A stretch of DNA of 64,000 nt, from positions 248,001-312,000 of the forward strand of contig CP002916.1 of NCBI GenBank assembly GCA_000350305.1, written 5' to 3'. A program made the position numbers and the translations under genes. Under the pieces are notes generated by a model. The model made no database searches. It was not told the DNA's origin and saw only the letters and a program-made list of their open reading frames with translations. Of the stretch, positions 1 to 7,858 are shown one piece after another (within the stretch, counting starts at the first letter, position 1; each line of letters begins with the position of its first letter). The DNA comes from Thermoplasmatales archaeon BRNA1 (GTDB lineage: Archaea > Thermoplasmatota > Thermoplasmata > Methanomassiliicoccales > Methanomethylophilaceae).

Positions 1-321
1 GGGTCCGAGGCCCCCGGTACCGGTCATGACTGTCTCGCTGCCGTAAACCCTCCCCCTCTTCTTCCATCCGCCGTGGGTCATCCCCTCGATGACGGAGGGA
101 GCATCGGAGTAGTGGTCGGGGTGGCAGTGGGAGACAATCACGCTCTCCGTGAGTCCGGGGTCGTACCTCAGGCGCTTCATGGATTCCAGTGCGCCCGGTC
201 CGGGGTCGATATGAAGGTAGTGGCCGTCGTGCTCGATGAGCATGCCTCCGGTGGAGCGGGTCTGGAAAATGGTGGTGTGACGACCCCCGCCGGTACCAAG
301 GAACGTGATCCCGAAGCTCAT
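1..321 (-). CDS. Metallo-beta-lactamase-fold hydrolase, C-terminal part outside the window
   Basis: The first 107 codons of a metallo-beta-lactamase-fold protein; the rest runs off the left edge. It starts MSFGITFLGTGGGRHTT, a usual N-terminal strand for this fold. The zinc-binding motif is visible as SHCHPDHYSD (HxHxDH) at about residues 70-79. Family members are zinc or iron hydrolases such as RNase Z-like or phosphodiesterase-like enzymes acting in the cytoplasm. The substrate cannot be told from this part. It is transcribed leftwards, divergently from the deaminase gene, with an AT-rich promoter upstream. Confidence 0.85.
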   Translation of the reverse strand, partial: MSFGITFLGTGGGRHTTIFQTRSTGGMLIEHDGHYLHIDPGPGALESMKRLRYDPGLTESVIVSHCHPDHYSDAPSVIEGMTHGGWKKRGRVYGSETVMTGTGGLGP

Positions 322-754
322 AGCATTATAACCCGAGTTTGTCAGTTGGCACACGGTTCTAACTATTTATGTCATACCGTTTCCTGTTCTCAGTTGGTAG
401 ACCTCTCTTCCGAACTCACAACCGTTCGTACCTGATTTCCGGAAATGACATAATGTCCAAATGGACCAAAAACACGGGAATTCACAATCTAGTTAGGTAG
501 ATTTTTCCTTGTCCGGGCATGTACGAACCGTAACTGGGAACAGGGCCGGCATCAGACGCAATAACAACGAACTCGGGTTAGTAAATGCGGAAAAGGGCCT
601 TCGGCCGGTCGCGGGAGGTATTCTTTTTTTGCGAGTGAGACTCCCTCGGCAAGGCCCGTTCGGCAGCGGGGGCCGAAGGCAGACTCCCATATGTCCCGGT
701 ATATATCTGATTCTCCCCGACAACGTTATTTTACCCGTGGGCATTCCAGCAGCC
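322..754. promoter_or_regulatory. Divergent intergenic region with two promoters and a possible structured RNA
   Basis: This 433-bp stretch separates two divergent genes. A TATA-like box for the leftward gene lies near 361-370, and one for the rightward deaminase (gtatatatc) near 699-707, about 50 bases before its ATG. Between them, from roughly 490 to 690, the sequence is GC-rich and holds a 10-bp inverted repeat (GCCTTCGGCC at 598-607, its complement at 671-680) and a T-run at 622-629. I see no tRNA, rRNA, SRP or RNase P signature and no convincing protein. Confidence 0.5.
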
Positions 755-2044
755 ATGATCACAGTATTCCGCGACGCGTGGATCCTCACGCAGAACGCGA
801 CCAGGGACGTCATCAAGGGGGACCTCGTTGTCGATGGCGAGAAGATCGTCTCCGTTGGAGGCAAATACAACGGCACCGCCGACAGGGAGATCGACTGCTC
901 CAAAGACGTCATCATGCCGGGTCTCATCAACACCCACACCCACATCGCAATGGAGGTCATGAAGGGAACCCTGGACGACCTCCTCTTCCCCGATTTCCTC
1001 AACAGGAGCTTCAAGGTGGATGCGGACAGGACCGACGACGATCTCGCCGTCGGAACCAAGCTCGGATGCATGGAGATGATGGCGTCCGGAACCACCACCT
1101 TCGTGGACATGTACTACTCCGAGGATATCATCGCCAAGGCCACCCAGGAGGCCGGCATCAGGGGGGTCTGCTGCTGGTGCTGCCTCGACGAGGACAAGAC
1201 CACCCAGAAGGGCAACCCCGTCCAGAACTGCAAGAACTTCTACCAGCAGTTCAAGGGACAGAGGAAGATCATCCCCGGTGTCGCGCTGCAGGGGGTGTAC
1301 TGCTGCAACGAGGACACCTGCGTGGAAGCCAACGCATTCTCCGAGGAGGTCAACGCCCCTCTCACTTTCCATCTCTCCGAGACCCGGGGAGAGGTCAACA
1401 ACCACAAGGCCGAGACCAGGATGAGGCCCGCCGAGTGGCTGTCTCACATCGGAGTGCTCAACGACCGCTGCATCGCCGCCCACTCCGCATGGCTGACCAT
1501 GAACGAGATCCGTCTGATGGGAGAGGCCGGCATGAGCATATCCTCCTGTCCGGTCTCCAACATGAAGCTTGCCACCGGAGGGGTCGCACCCATCCCCGAG
1601 TTCAACAAGTACGGCGTGAACGTCTCCCTCGGAACCGACGGGAACACCACCAACAACACCCTCGACGTGATTGCCGAGATGAGGAGTCTGGCACTTCTCC
1701 AGAAGTCCTCTCGCTGGGACCCTACCGTTCTGCCTGCTCAGGAGCTCCTGGACATAGTCACCGTCAACGGTGCCAAGGCCATCCACATGGAGGACAAGCT
1801 GGGATCCCTCGAGCCAGGGAAGTTCGCGGACATCGTCGTCCTCGACGGACGCATGCCCAACATCCGCCCGCTGGTGAAAGAGAACCTCGTCTCCGTGCTC
1901 GCGTATTCCGTGTCCTCCGCCAACGTGAAGACCGTCATGTGTCAGGGAGACCTCGTCTACGAGGACAGGAAGTTCCTCACCCTCGATGCCGAGAGGATAA
2001 TGGACGAGTCCGAGCCCGCCTGGCAGAAACTCTGCCTCAGGTGA
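755..2044 (+). CDS. dadD: 5'-deoxyadenosine deaminase-type amidohydrolase
   Basis: A 429-aa cytoplasmic amidohydrolase of the MtaD/SAH-deaminase/DadD group. Metal ligands are visible: HTH at residues 61-63 (GLINTHTHIA), FHLSE, AAHSAW, and the catalytic Asp in LGTDGNTTNN. In methanogens this group deaminates 5'-deoxyadenosine (made by radical-SAM enzymes), and also S-adenosylhomocysteine and methylthioadenosine, so it salvages SAM by-products. The open frame extends upstream to 509, but homology begins at MITVFRDAW and a TATA-like box sits at about 699-707, so the ATG at 755 is the better start. The exact substrate preference within the group is inferred. Confidence 0.85.
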   Translation: MITVFRDAWILTQNATRDVIKGDLVVDGEKIVSVGGKYNGTADREIDCSKDVIMPGLINTHTHIAMEVMKGTLDDLLFPDFLNRSFKVDADRTDDDLAVGTKLGCMEMMASGTTTFVDMYYSEDIIAKATQEAGIRGVCCWCCLDEDKTTQKGNPVQNCKNFYQQFKGQRKIIPGVALQGVYCCNEDTCVEANAFSEEVNAPLTFHLSETRGEVNNHKAETRMRPAEWLSHIGVLNDRCIAAHSAWLTMNEIRLMGEAGMSISSCPVSNMKLATGGVAPIPEFNKYGVNVSLGTDGNTTNNTLDVIAEMRSLALLQKSSRWDPTVLPAQELLDIVTVNGAKAIHMEDKLGSLEPGKFADIVVLDGRMPNIRPLVKENLVSVLAYSVSSANVKTVMCQGDLVYEDRKFLTLDAERIMDESEPAWQKLCLR

Positions 2045-2053
2045 AATAATCAC

Positions 2054-2073
2054 GGGGTGCCGGAAGGCACCCC
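2054..2073. terminator. GGAA-loop hairpin between convergent genes
   Basis: An 8-bp perfect stem (GGGGTGCC/GGCACCCC) closed by GGAA, 10 bases after the deaminase stop and just before the end of the convergent LUD gene. A short T-run follows on the + strand. It probably ends transcription in both directions. Confidence 0.6.
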
Positions 2074-2084
2074 TCAGTAGTTTT

Positions 2085-2744
2085 TCAGAATCCCAGGTCC
2101 TCGGAGACCAGAATGACCTTGATCCTGTTCTTTACGGGGCACCACGCGATCTGCTCGATGAAGTTGCAGATCCTCCCGGGTACGATCTCGTCGACGGTGA
2201 TGTCCTCGTCGGTGAACAGGGTATCCTCCTTGCCGAAGCGCACTGCGTTCAGCTGGGCCGCCTCTCCCTCCGCCCTCTCGAAGGCGGTGGCCTGGGAAAG
2301 GCAGACCTTGTTCATCCCCACCACGGCTATGACGTTGCTGGGGCCGTAGGTGATGGCGGCGACCCTGTTGCCGGTGCCGTCCACGTTCACGACGGTGCCG
2401 TCGTTGGCGATGGCGTTGAAGCTAGTGAGGTAGAAGTCCACGGAGAACGCCTTCCTGACGAGCTCCTGCTTCTCTTCGGGGGTCCTTCCCTCCGCCCTGT
2501 CGATGACTTTGTAGGGTCCGGAGCGGACGGCATTAAGGAGTCCGATCTGGTCGAGGGTCATGGACCCTCCCCAGGACACGGAAGACTTCGGGGGCATGAG
2601 GGAGAGGGCAAGTTTCACGGCCTCTTCGCCGCTGTTCACGTGGTGGACCTCGAACTGCCTCTCCTCCATGAGGGGGATGAGGGCCTCTGCGAGCACGTCG
2701 TAGCGTTTCTTCTTCATGGCCTCGATGTCGGCTTTGCTGGTCAT
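2085..2744 (-). CDS. LUD-domain protein (lactate utilization LutB/LutC-like, DUF162)
   Basis: A 219-aa single-domain LUD protein. The core is recognisable from SSVSWGGSMTLDQIGLLNAV (about residues 55-75) and the NVDGTGNRVAAITYGPSNVI stretch, the nucleotide/substrate pocket of the family. LUD proteins work in L-lactate oxidation or unknown redox reactions; here there are no LutA or LutB partners nearby, so the reaction is unknown. The frame is open to 2828 but MTSKADIEAMKKKRYDVLAEAL is the typical family N-terminus. Convergent with dadD. Confidence 0.75.
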   Translation of the reverse strand: MTSKADIEAMKKKRYDVLAEALIPLMEERQFEVHHVNSGEEAVKLALSLMPPKSSVSWGGSMTLDQIGLLNAVRSGPYKVIDRAEGRTPEEKQELVRKAFSVDFYLTSFNAIANDGTVVNVDGTGNRVAAITYGPSNVIAVVGMNKVCLSQATAFERAEGEAAQLNAVRFGKEDTLFTDEDITVDEIVPGRICNFIEQIAWCPVKNRIKVILVSEDLGF

Positions 2745-2824
2745 GATGTGCGAATCCACTTCGGCGGATAAAAGGGATTCTCTTTCTCTGGGTCTTATGA
2801 AAAGATGTCTCTCCCGGAGGGGGC

Positions 2825-2989
2825 TCATTCGTCATCGTCATCGCGGATGGAGCAGTTGATGGGGTTCTGGCAGCTCTTGTTCCTGCATGATGCGCAGTCG
2901 TGGGACCTGGCGCTCCTGAGGGTGTACCAGGCGGCGAATCCGAGGACGAGGATAACGACTGCCAGGACGGCGGCGGTGGCGAGATTCAT
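2825..2989 (-). CDS. FeoB-associated Cys-rich membrane peptide
   Basis: A 54-aa protein starting MNLATAAVLAVVILVLGF, with one N-terminal transmembrane helix (about residues 3-22) followed by a Cys-rich tail (DCASCRNKSCQNPINCS) and an acidic end. This matches the FeoB-associated Cys-rich membrane protein family, which sits next to feoB in many anaerobes and is thought to help ferrous iron transport as a FeoC-like accessory. Its ATG overlaps the feoB stop by one base (TGATG), so the two are translationally coupled. Confidence 0.85.
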   Translation of the reverse strand: MNLATAAVLAVVILVLGFAAWYTLRSARSHDCASCRNKSCQNPINCSIRDDDDE

Positions 2990-5154
2990 CAGTCCGCCTC
3001 CAGGTTGGCCCTTCTCTTGATGGCGCCCACGGGGTCCTTCGCGGCGACGAAGTAGACGAGCAGTCCGATGAACGCTATTGCAAGGAATATGCCGTAGTCG
3101 AAGCTACCCTCTCCCCAGATGAGGTACCAGAACTGGTAGAAGATGGTCGACACCATATAGGCGACGGCGCACTGGTAGAGGAGGGCGAAGCAGGTCTTCT
3201 TCCACGATCCGAGCTCGGAGCGCATGGCCCCGATGGCTGCGAAGCAGGGGGCGCACAGGAGGTTGAAGATCAGGAATGCCATGGCGAGTCCCGCGCCGTT
3301 GGGGCCCAGGGCATCGACCAGGGCATCCGCGGCGATGAGTCCCTCGCCGTCCACGGATGATCCAAACAGGACCGCGACGGTGGCGAGGAGGTTCTCTTTC
3401 GCCATAAGTCCGCTGATCGATGCCACGCTGAACTCCCACACCTGCCCGAAGCCGTTGGGTATGAAGATCCATGTGACGGCGTGTCCGATGTCGGCAAGCA
3501 TGGAACCCGCGGTCTCGGAGTCCCCGAGATACTCGAAGCCCCAGGTGTAAGATGATAATAGCCAGATGATGACGGCGGACAGGAGGATGAGGGTACCTGC
3601 CTTCTTCACGAACGACCAGGATTTCTCGATGACGCTGCGGGCGACGTTGGGAGGGGTGGGGGCATGGTAGACGGGGAGCTCCATGATGAACGGGGCGGGC
3701 TTTCCGACGACTCCCTTGAACTTCTTCAGGACTATCCCGGAGATCAGGATCATGGCAATCCCGAGCAGGTACATCGAAAGGGTGACCGCGGCCGACTCGT
3801 GGAAGAATGCCGCGACAATCACGGTGATGATGGGCAGTTTCGCGCTGCAGGGCATAAAGGTGGTGGTCATCACGGCCACGTTCCTGTTCATGGGATCCTC
3901 GATGGTCCTGGTGCCCATGACCGCGGGGACACCGCATCCGATGCCGATGACCGCGGGGATGACGGTTTTCCCCGAGAGCCCGAAGCGGCAGAAAATGCGG
4001 TCCAGAATGTATGCGACGCGGGACATGTATCCCACCTCCTCGAGGATCGCGAGGAAGAGGAAGAGGACGACAATCTGGGGAAGGAACCCTATGACCGCTC
4101 CCGCACCGCCGATCATGCCCGTGACGACAAGGCCGATGAGGGCCTCGCTGACCTCGTTATCGGTCATCCAGGATGCGATCTCTTCCTGGATCCACGGGAC
4201 GGCCTCGTCGTTAATGTAATCCGAACCCATGGTGCCTATGGTCTGTATCGAGACGAAGTAGACCAGGTACATTATCGCGATGAAGATGGGGAGACCCAGC
4301 ACCCTGTGGATGAGTATCCTGTCGATCCTGTCCGACAGCGAGGATCCGGCGACGGCGCCCCCCACCTTGGTGACCGCGGCCTTCTCGACGGCCGCGGAGG
4401 AATCGTATCTGGCAGTGGCGATCATCTGAACGCCGTCATCCCCGACCCTCTTCTCCATCTCGTCGATGATCGCGAAGGCCTTTGCGACGACATCGGCGTC
4501 CAGGTCCTGCATGACCATGTCGTCGCGCTCGATCAGCTTGAGGGCGGCCCAGCGCACGACATCGTCGCGGACGCAGTTCCTGATGACGTCGGAGACCCTG
4601 TCCACGCATTCCTCGATGTCACTGCCGTAGGTCAGGAATCTGGGGGCTTCCTTCCCGTCGTACGCCCTCTGGACGGCCTCTGCGATGTCATCGGTTCCCT
4701 GGTTCCTGACTCCGACGCACTCCACGACCTCGCATCCCAGCGCCTCCGAGAGTTTGGAAGGGTCTACCTTCATGCCGCTCTTCTCGGCGACATCCACCAT
4801 GTTCAGGACGATCACCATGGGGATGCCGAGGTCCGCGACCTGGGAGAGGAGGTACAGCCCCCTCTCCAGATTGGATGCGTCTACCACGCATATCGCAACG
4901 TCCGGCTTGTCGTCGGACGTCCCGATCAGGAAGTCCCTGGAGACGATCTCCTCCGGGGAATAGGGTGAAAGGGAGTAGATCCCCGGGAGATCGACGACGA
5001 GGATCCTGTCTTTGGGGGACCTTCTTATGAATCCCTGTTTCCTCTCGACGGTGACCCCGGGCCAGTTTCCTGTCTGCTGGATGCTTCCCGTGAGTTTGTT
5101 GAAAACGGTGGTCTTCCCCGCGTTGGGGTTCCCGATCAGCGCCGCGGTGATCAT
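2989..5154 (-). CDS. feoB: Ferrous iron transport protein B
   Basis: A 721-aa inner-membrane Fe(II) transporter. The N-terminal GTPase has G1 (GNPNAGKTT, residues 8-16), DLPG (G3) and NMVD (G4). The helical FeoB-N region follows, then the polytopic Gate domains with the conserved GIGCGVPAVMGTRT and PCSAKLP motifs. Length is in the usual range. The start is the ATG overlapping the feoA stop (ATGA). A longer in-frame extension upstream lies inside feoA and is not coding. It is the middle gene of a three-gene feoA-feoB-Cys-rich unit. Confidence 0.97.
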   Translation of the reverse strand: MITAALIGNPNAGKTTVFNKLTGSIQQTGNWPGVTVERKQGFIRRSPKDRILVVDLPGIYSLSPYSPEEIVSRDFLIGTSDDKPDVAICVVDASNLERGLYLLSQVADLGIPMVIVLNMVDVAEKSGMKVDPSKLSEALGCEVVECVGVRNQGTDDIAEAVQRAYDGKEAPRFLTYGSDIEECVDRVSDVIRNCVRDDVVRWAALKLIERDDMVMQDLDADVVAKAFAIIDEMEKRVGDDGVQMIATARYDSSAAVEKAAVTKVGGAVAGSSLSDRIDRILIHRVLGLPIFIAIMYLVYFVSIQTIGTMGSDYINDEAVPWIQEEIASWMTDNEVSEALIGLVVTGMIGGAGAVIGFLPQIVVLFLFLAILEEVGYMSRVAYILDRIFCRFGLSGKTVIPAVIGIGCGVPAVMGTRTIEDPMNRNVAVMTTTFMPCSAKLPIITVIVAAFFHESAAVTLSMYLLGIAMILISGIVLKKFKGVVGKPAPFIMELPVYHAPTPPNVARSVIEKSWSFVKKAGTLILLSAVIIWLLSSYTWGFEYLGDSETAGSMLADIGHAVTWIFIPNGFGQVWEFSVASISGLMAKENLLATVAVLFGSSVDGEGLIAADALVDALGPNGAGLAMAFLIFNLLCAPCFAAIGAMRSELGSWKKTCFALLYQCAVAYMVSTIFYQFWYLIWGEGSFDYGIFLAIAFIGLLVYFVAAKDPVGAIKRRANLEAD

Positions 5155-5402
5155 TCGGAACCCTCCGTCCCCGGACGGCGGATGTCGCTGAGTTCCACGA
5201 TGTCCGCTTCGGTCTTGCGGATGGTGAGACGGTATCCTCTGAGTTCGATCTCGATGGGGTCGCCGAGGGGGGCGATCCTGACCATCTTGATGTCGACGCC
5301 CCTGGTGATGCCGAGGTCTAGTATGCGCTTCCTCAGATGGCCCTCGCCTTCGACATTGACAACGGTGGCGGTGTCTCCACACCTCATGTCTTTGAATCTC
5401 AT
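5151..5402 (-). CDS. feoA: Ferrous iron transport protein A
   Basis: An 83-aa SH3-like FeoA protein starting MRFKDMRCGDTATVVNVEGE, with the typical RKRILDLGITRGVDIKMVRIAPLGDP core. FeoA acts in the cytoplasm as a partner of the FeoB GTPase domain. It is the first gene of the operon and overlaps feoB by four bases. The frame is open to 5477, but the upstream part lacks homology and includes the promoter-proximal leader. Iron-dependent control is likely given operator-like sequences upstream. Confidence 0.93.
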   Translation of the reverse strand: MRFKDMRCGDTATVVNVEGEGHLRKRILDLGITRGVDIKMVRIAPLGDPIEIELRGYRLTIRKTEADIVELSDIRRPGTEGSE

Positions 5403-5691
5403 TCGAACACCTGCCCGCCGCCGGTTCCGGATCCGACAGCGGCGTTTGCCAAATGGCCCGCTCAATGGGCTCAACATATTTAGGTATTATTAACTTTTAT
5501 AAGGGAGATTTTGGTTTGCCGAATACATTTACCGGATTATTGTCCAGATGGATCAAGGGAACCGGTCGGTGAAAAGCCCGCATCACCTCGGGAATCCTTT
5601 TATTAATCATGCCTAAAATTAAGGGCAGAGATTTAATATAACCTTAACATTAGATGTCTGGAGACCTGGGATAGGCTCCGGAGTGTGCAGT
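5403..5691. promoter_or_regulatory. Divergent feo promoter region with possible iron-regulator sites
   Basis: This AT-rich region drives feoA leftwards (TATA-like cttataaaag on the minus strand, 5494-5503) and a second Cys-rich peptide rightwards (atttaatata, 5631-5640). An imperfect palindrome, TGCCTAAAATTAAGGGCA at 5610-5627, sits directly upstream of the rightward TATA box. A related TTAGGTATTATTAA element at 5480-5493 sits just downstream of the leftward box. They recall DtxR/IdeR-type iron-repressor sites, but this is inference from position and base pattern. Confidence 0.5.
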
Positions 5692-5862
5692 ATGAACTTC
5701 ATGACCGCCGTCGTTCTAGTCGTTGTGATCGCCCTTATGATCCTGGCGATCATCGGTACCAGGAGGACCATGCGCAGCGAGAGCTGCTGCGGGGGTGGCA
5801 AGTGCTGCACCTGCCAAAAGACCCAGCACTGCTCGATCAGGAAGGACCGCAGGGACAATTGA
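5692..5862 (+). CDS. Second FeoB-associated Cys-rich membrane peptide
   Basis: A 56-aa protein: one transmembrane helix (about residues 4-21, FMTAVVLVVVIALMILAI) followed by CCGGGKCCTCQKTQHC. It belongs to the same family as the peptide that ends the feoAB operon but is transcribed divergently on its own. The TATA-like box at 5631-5640 gives a leader of about 25-30 bases. It may be an alternative FeoB accessory protein; binding iron or a [Fe-S] cluster through the Cys cluster is inferred. Confidence 0.8.
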   Translation: MNFMTAVVLVVVIALMILAIIGTRRTMRSESCCGGGKCCTCQKTQHCSIRKDRRDN

Positions 5863-5874
5863 TTGTGAGAAGGG

Positions 5875-5894
5875 CCGCCGGATCTCTCCGGCGG
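5875..5894. terminator. Hairpin between convergent genes
   Basis: Perfect 8-bp stem CCGCCGGA/TCCGGCGG with a TCTC loop, placed between the Cys-rich peptide gene and the convergent TetR gene. Confidence 0.55.
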
Positions 5895-5905
5895 AATGAT
5901 GTTTA

Positions 5906-6484
5906 TCAATCGTTGTTGACGTTATCGAGGCTCTTGGCGAGCTTGTCGATGGAATTGCGGATGTATCCCGCACCGATTACCGCGTCGAGGCGGCGGACCA
6001 TGGTTTCGGGGGTGTCCATCATTCCGTCGTCGATCCACTTGACCATGACGCCGACGAATGCGAATGAGAGTGCGTTAACGAAGAAGTCGCGGTCTCCCTG
6101 GTTCAGGATCCCGTCGGAGCGAAGGTCGACGATGTCCCCGATACGCCTCTTTCCCTCCTCGAGGAAGTAGTCCAGCAGAATCTGGAGCGAGCGGGAGTTG
6201 TAGACGCTGATGATGATGTTGCGGAGGGTCACGGTGTACGCGAACACCTGCTTGAGCTTGTCGAGCCAGGTTCCGTATCCGAGGAGGTTGGTGCGGTCCC
6301 TCATGGCCTCATCGAAGTAGCACCATTTCACGATGTCGAACATGGACTTGAAGTGGTAGTAAAATGTCTGACGGGACATGTTGCAGCCCTCGGTGATATC
6401 GGACACGGTGATGTCATCGTAGGCCTTGGTCTCGAGGAGTTTCTTGAAGGAATCTGCCAGCTGCTGTTTAGTCGCGTCACTCAT
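5906..6484 (-). CDS. TetR/AcrR-family transcriptional regulator
   Basis: A 192-aa regulator starting MSDATKQQLADSFKKLLETK. The N-terminal helix-turn-helix is clear (DITVSDITEGCNMSRQTFYYHF, about residues 24-45), matching TetR proteins of the DhaS-like subgroup, whose C-terminal helical domain binds a ligand or protein partner. The frame is open to 6559, but the preferred ATG is at 6484, where the TetR homology starts. It follows an iron-sulfur protein gene on the same strand after about 220 AT-rich bases. Target genes are unknown. Confidence 0.85.
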   Translation of the reverse strand: MSDATKQQLADSFKKLLETKAYDDITVSDITEGCNMSRQTFYYHFKSMFDIVKWCYFDEAMRDRTNLLGYGTWLDKLKQVFAYTVTLRNIIISVYNSRSLQILLDYFLEEGKRRIGDIVDLRSDGILNQGDRDFFVNALSFAFVGVMVKWIDDGMMDTPETMVRRLDAVIGAGYIRNSIDKLAKSLDNVNND

Positions 6485-6706
6485 GTACAGGCCATCCCCG
6501 TAGCACATAAAATAAGTTTCTACACTATGCGACATATTGATGTATAAAAATTGACACAAACGTAGTTAGTATATTCAAATAGTGAATTTTTCTGAATTTT
6601 TGATTATTTTAAGAATTTATTTTGGCGTATAAGAATAATTTTACCAAATAATGTATGGCTTGGATATAAGGGATAAAAGATGTTTGACCGGCATCGGATC
6701 TGGCGG
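6485..6706 (-). promoter_or_regulatory. AT-rich promoter region of the TetR gene
   Basis: A 222-bp very AT-rich stretch between the iron-sulfur protein stop and the TetR start. TATA-like runs occur around 6540-6550 on the minus strand. No gene or structured RNA is apparent. Confidence 0.4.
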
Positions 6707-7384
6707 TCACGCGTTCTCGACAGTCCCGTCCGCATGTATTACGGACGTCCTCACGGGAATGTTCTTTCCGGACGCCTTCACCGCATCGGAGACCTGTTTC
6801 ACCATCGCGGAGCAGCACGGGACCTCCATCCTGGTGACGGTGACGCTCCTGATGTCGTGAAGGGATACAATGTCCTTCAGCTTCTGCCATGATTCCTGCG
6901 GATCCAGCTTCGGGCACCCTATGATGCACACCCTCCCCTTGATGAAATCCTCATGGAAACTTCCCAGCCCATAGGCGCAGCAGTCGCCGGAGACCAGCAG
7001 TTCGCAGCCATCGAGATAGGGGGCGGCTGAGTTGATCAGGCGCAGCTGTATTGGCCATTGTCCGAGGCGGGACGGGGCCCTGCCGCCGGAGGGGACATCA
7101 TCGTTGCGCACGATCCTCCTCTGCCCGGAGCCGGGACAGGCCATCGGAACCGCCAGGGACGGTTCTCCCTTGGGGTCGGAGAATTCCCTTGCCTCCCTCT
7201 TCTCGATGGAGATGGCGCCGGTCGGGCATTCGGGGAGGCATGCCCCGAGCCCGTCGCAGTAGTCCTCGCGGACGAGCATGGCCTTGCCGTCCACCATACG
7301 GATGGCACCCTCGGCACACGCCTCTACGCACGCGCCGCAGCCGTTGCACTTCTCGCGGTCGATCCTGACAACATCCCTAATCAT
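6707..7384 (-). CDS. 4Fe-4S dicluster ferredoxin-domain protein
   Basis: A 225-aa protein. Residues 12-60 carry two ferredoxin-type cluster motifs: CNGCGACVEAC and a variant second motif, CDGLGACLPECP, in which a Cys is replaced by Leu/Gly spacing. After a linker, the C-terminal half contains further cysteines (SGDCCAYG, IGCPKLD, VPCCSAM) found in a conserved family of anaerobe iron-sulfur proteins of unknown role. It probably transfers electrons in the cytoplasm. No partner enzyme is adjacent. Start is the ATG at 7384, directly at the ferredoxin domain. Confidence 0.75.
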   Translation of the reverse strand: MIRDVVRIDREKCNGCGACVEACAEGAIRMVDGKAMLVREDYCDGLGACLPECPTGAISIEKREAREFSDPKGEPSLAVPMACPGSGQRRIVRNDDVPSGGRAPSRLGQWPIQLRLINSAAPYLDGCELLVSGDCCAYGLGSFHEDFIKGRVCIIGCPKLDPQESWQKLKDIVSLHDIRSVTVTRMEVPCCSAMVKQVSDAVKASGKNIPVRTSVIHADGTVENA

Positions 7385-7455
7385 GTATCGGGAAAGGGAA
7401 TCCGCATACTAAACCAATCGCAGTCATCTTTATTCCCGGAAGGCGATTCCCGAGC

Positions 7456-7815
7456 ATGGACAGCGACACCACGATCGAGGATCTGAAGATCAGGGCCCGT
7501 GATTTCTGCAGGGAGAGGGATTGGGAGCAGTATCACAATCCGAAGGACCTCGCCATCGGCATATCCTCGGAGGCGGGCGAGCTCCTGGAGATCTTCAGGT
7601 TCCAGAACAATGAGCAGTGCCAGACCATCATAAACGACCCTCAGAAGGGCGGGGACGTCCGTGACGAACTGGCCGACGTCCTGTACTTCACGCTCCGTTT
7701 CGCAGAGGTCTGCGGAATCGATCTGTCCGAGGCGTTCGAGTCCAAACTCCGTCAGAACAGGGAGAAGTATCCCGTCGAGAAGTTCAAGGGCGTCAACAGG
7801 AAATACAACGAATGA
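7456..7815 (+). CDS. MazG-like nucleotide pyrophosphohydrolase (dCTPase/RS21-C6 type)
   Basis: A 119-aa all-alpha NTP pyrophosphatase. The Mg-binding EExxE-type motifs appear as SSEAGELLEIF (residues 36-46) and RDELADVLYF (68-77), the arrangement of dCTPase/iMazG proteins. It likely hydrolyses non-canonical or excess (d)NTPs to NMP and pyrophosphate, a house-cleaning task. It lies just upstream of the CARF-like regulator on the same strand, 43 bases apart. Confidence 0.85.
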   Translation: MDSDTTIEDLKIRARDFCRERDWEQYHNPKDLAIGISSEAGELLEIFRFQNNEQCQTIINDPQKGGDVRDELADVLYFTLRFAEVCGIDLSEAFESKLRQNREKYPVEKFKGVNRKYNE

Positions 7816-7858
7816 TTCATGAATAACATTAATAAGGATATAATCCGTTGAACGCCTC

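Noticed and set aside
322-754. SRP, RNase P or 5S RNA in the first intergenic region
   Set aside because: None of the conserved core words of these RNAs are present on either strand.
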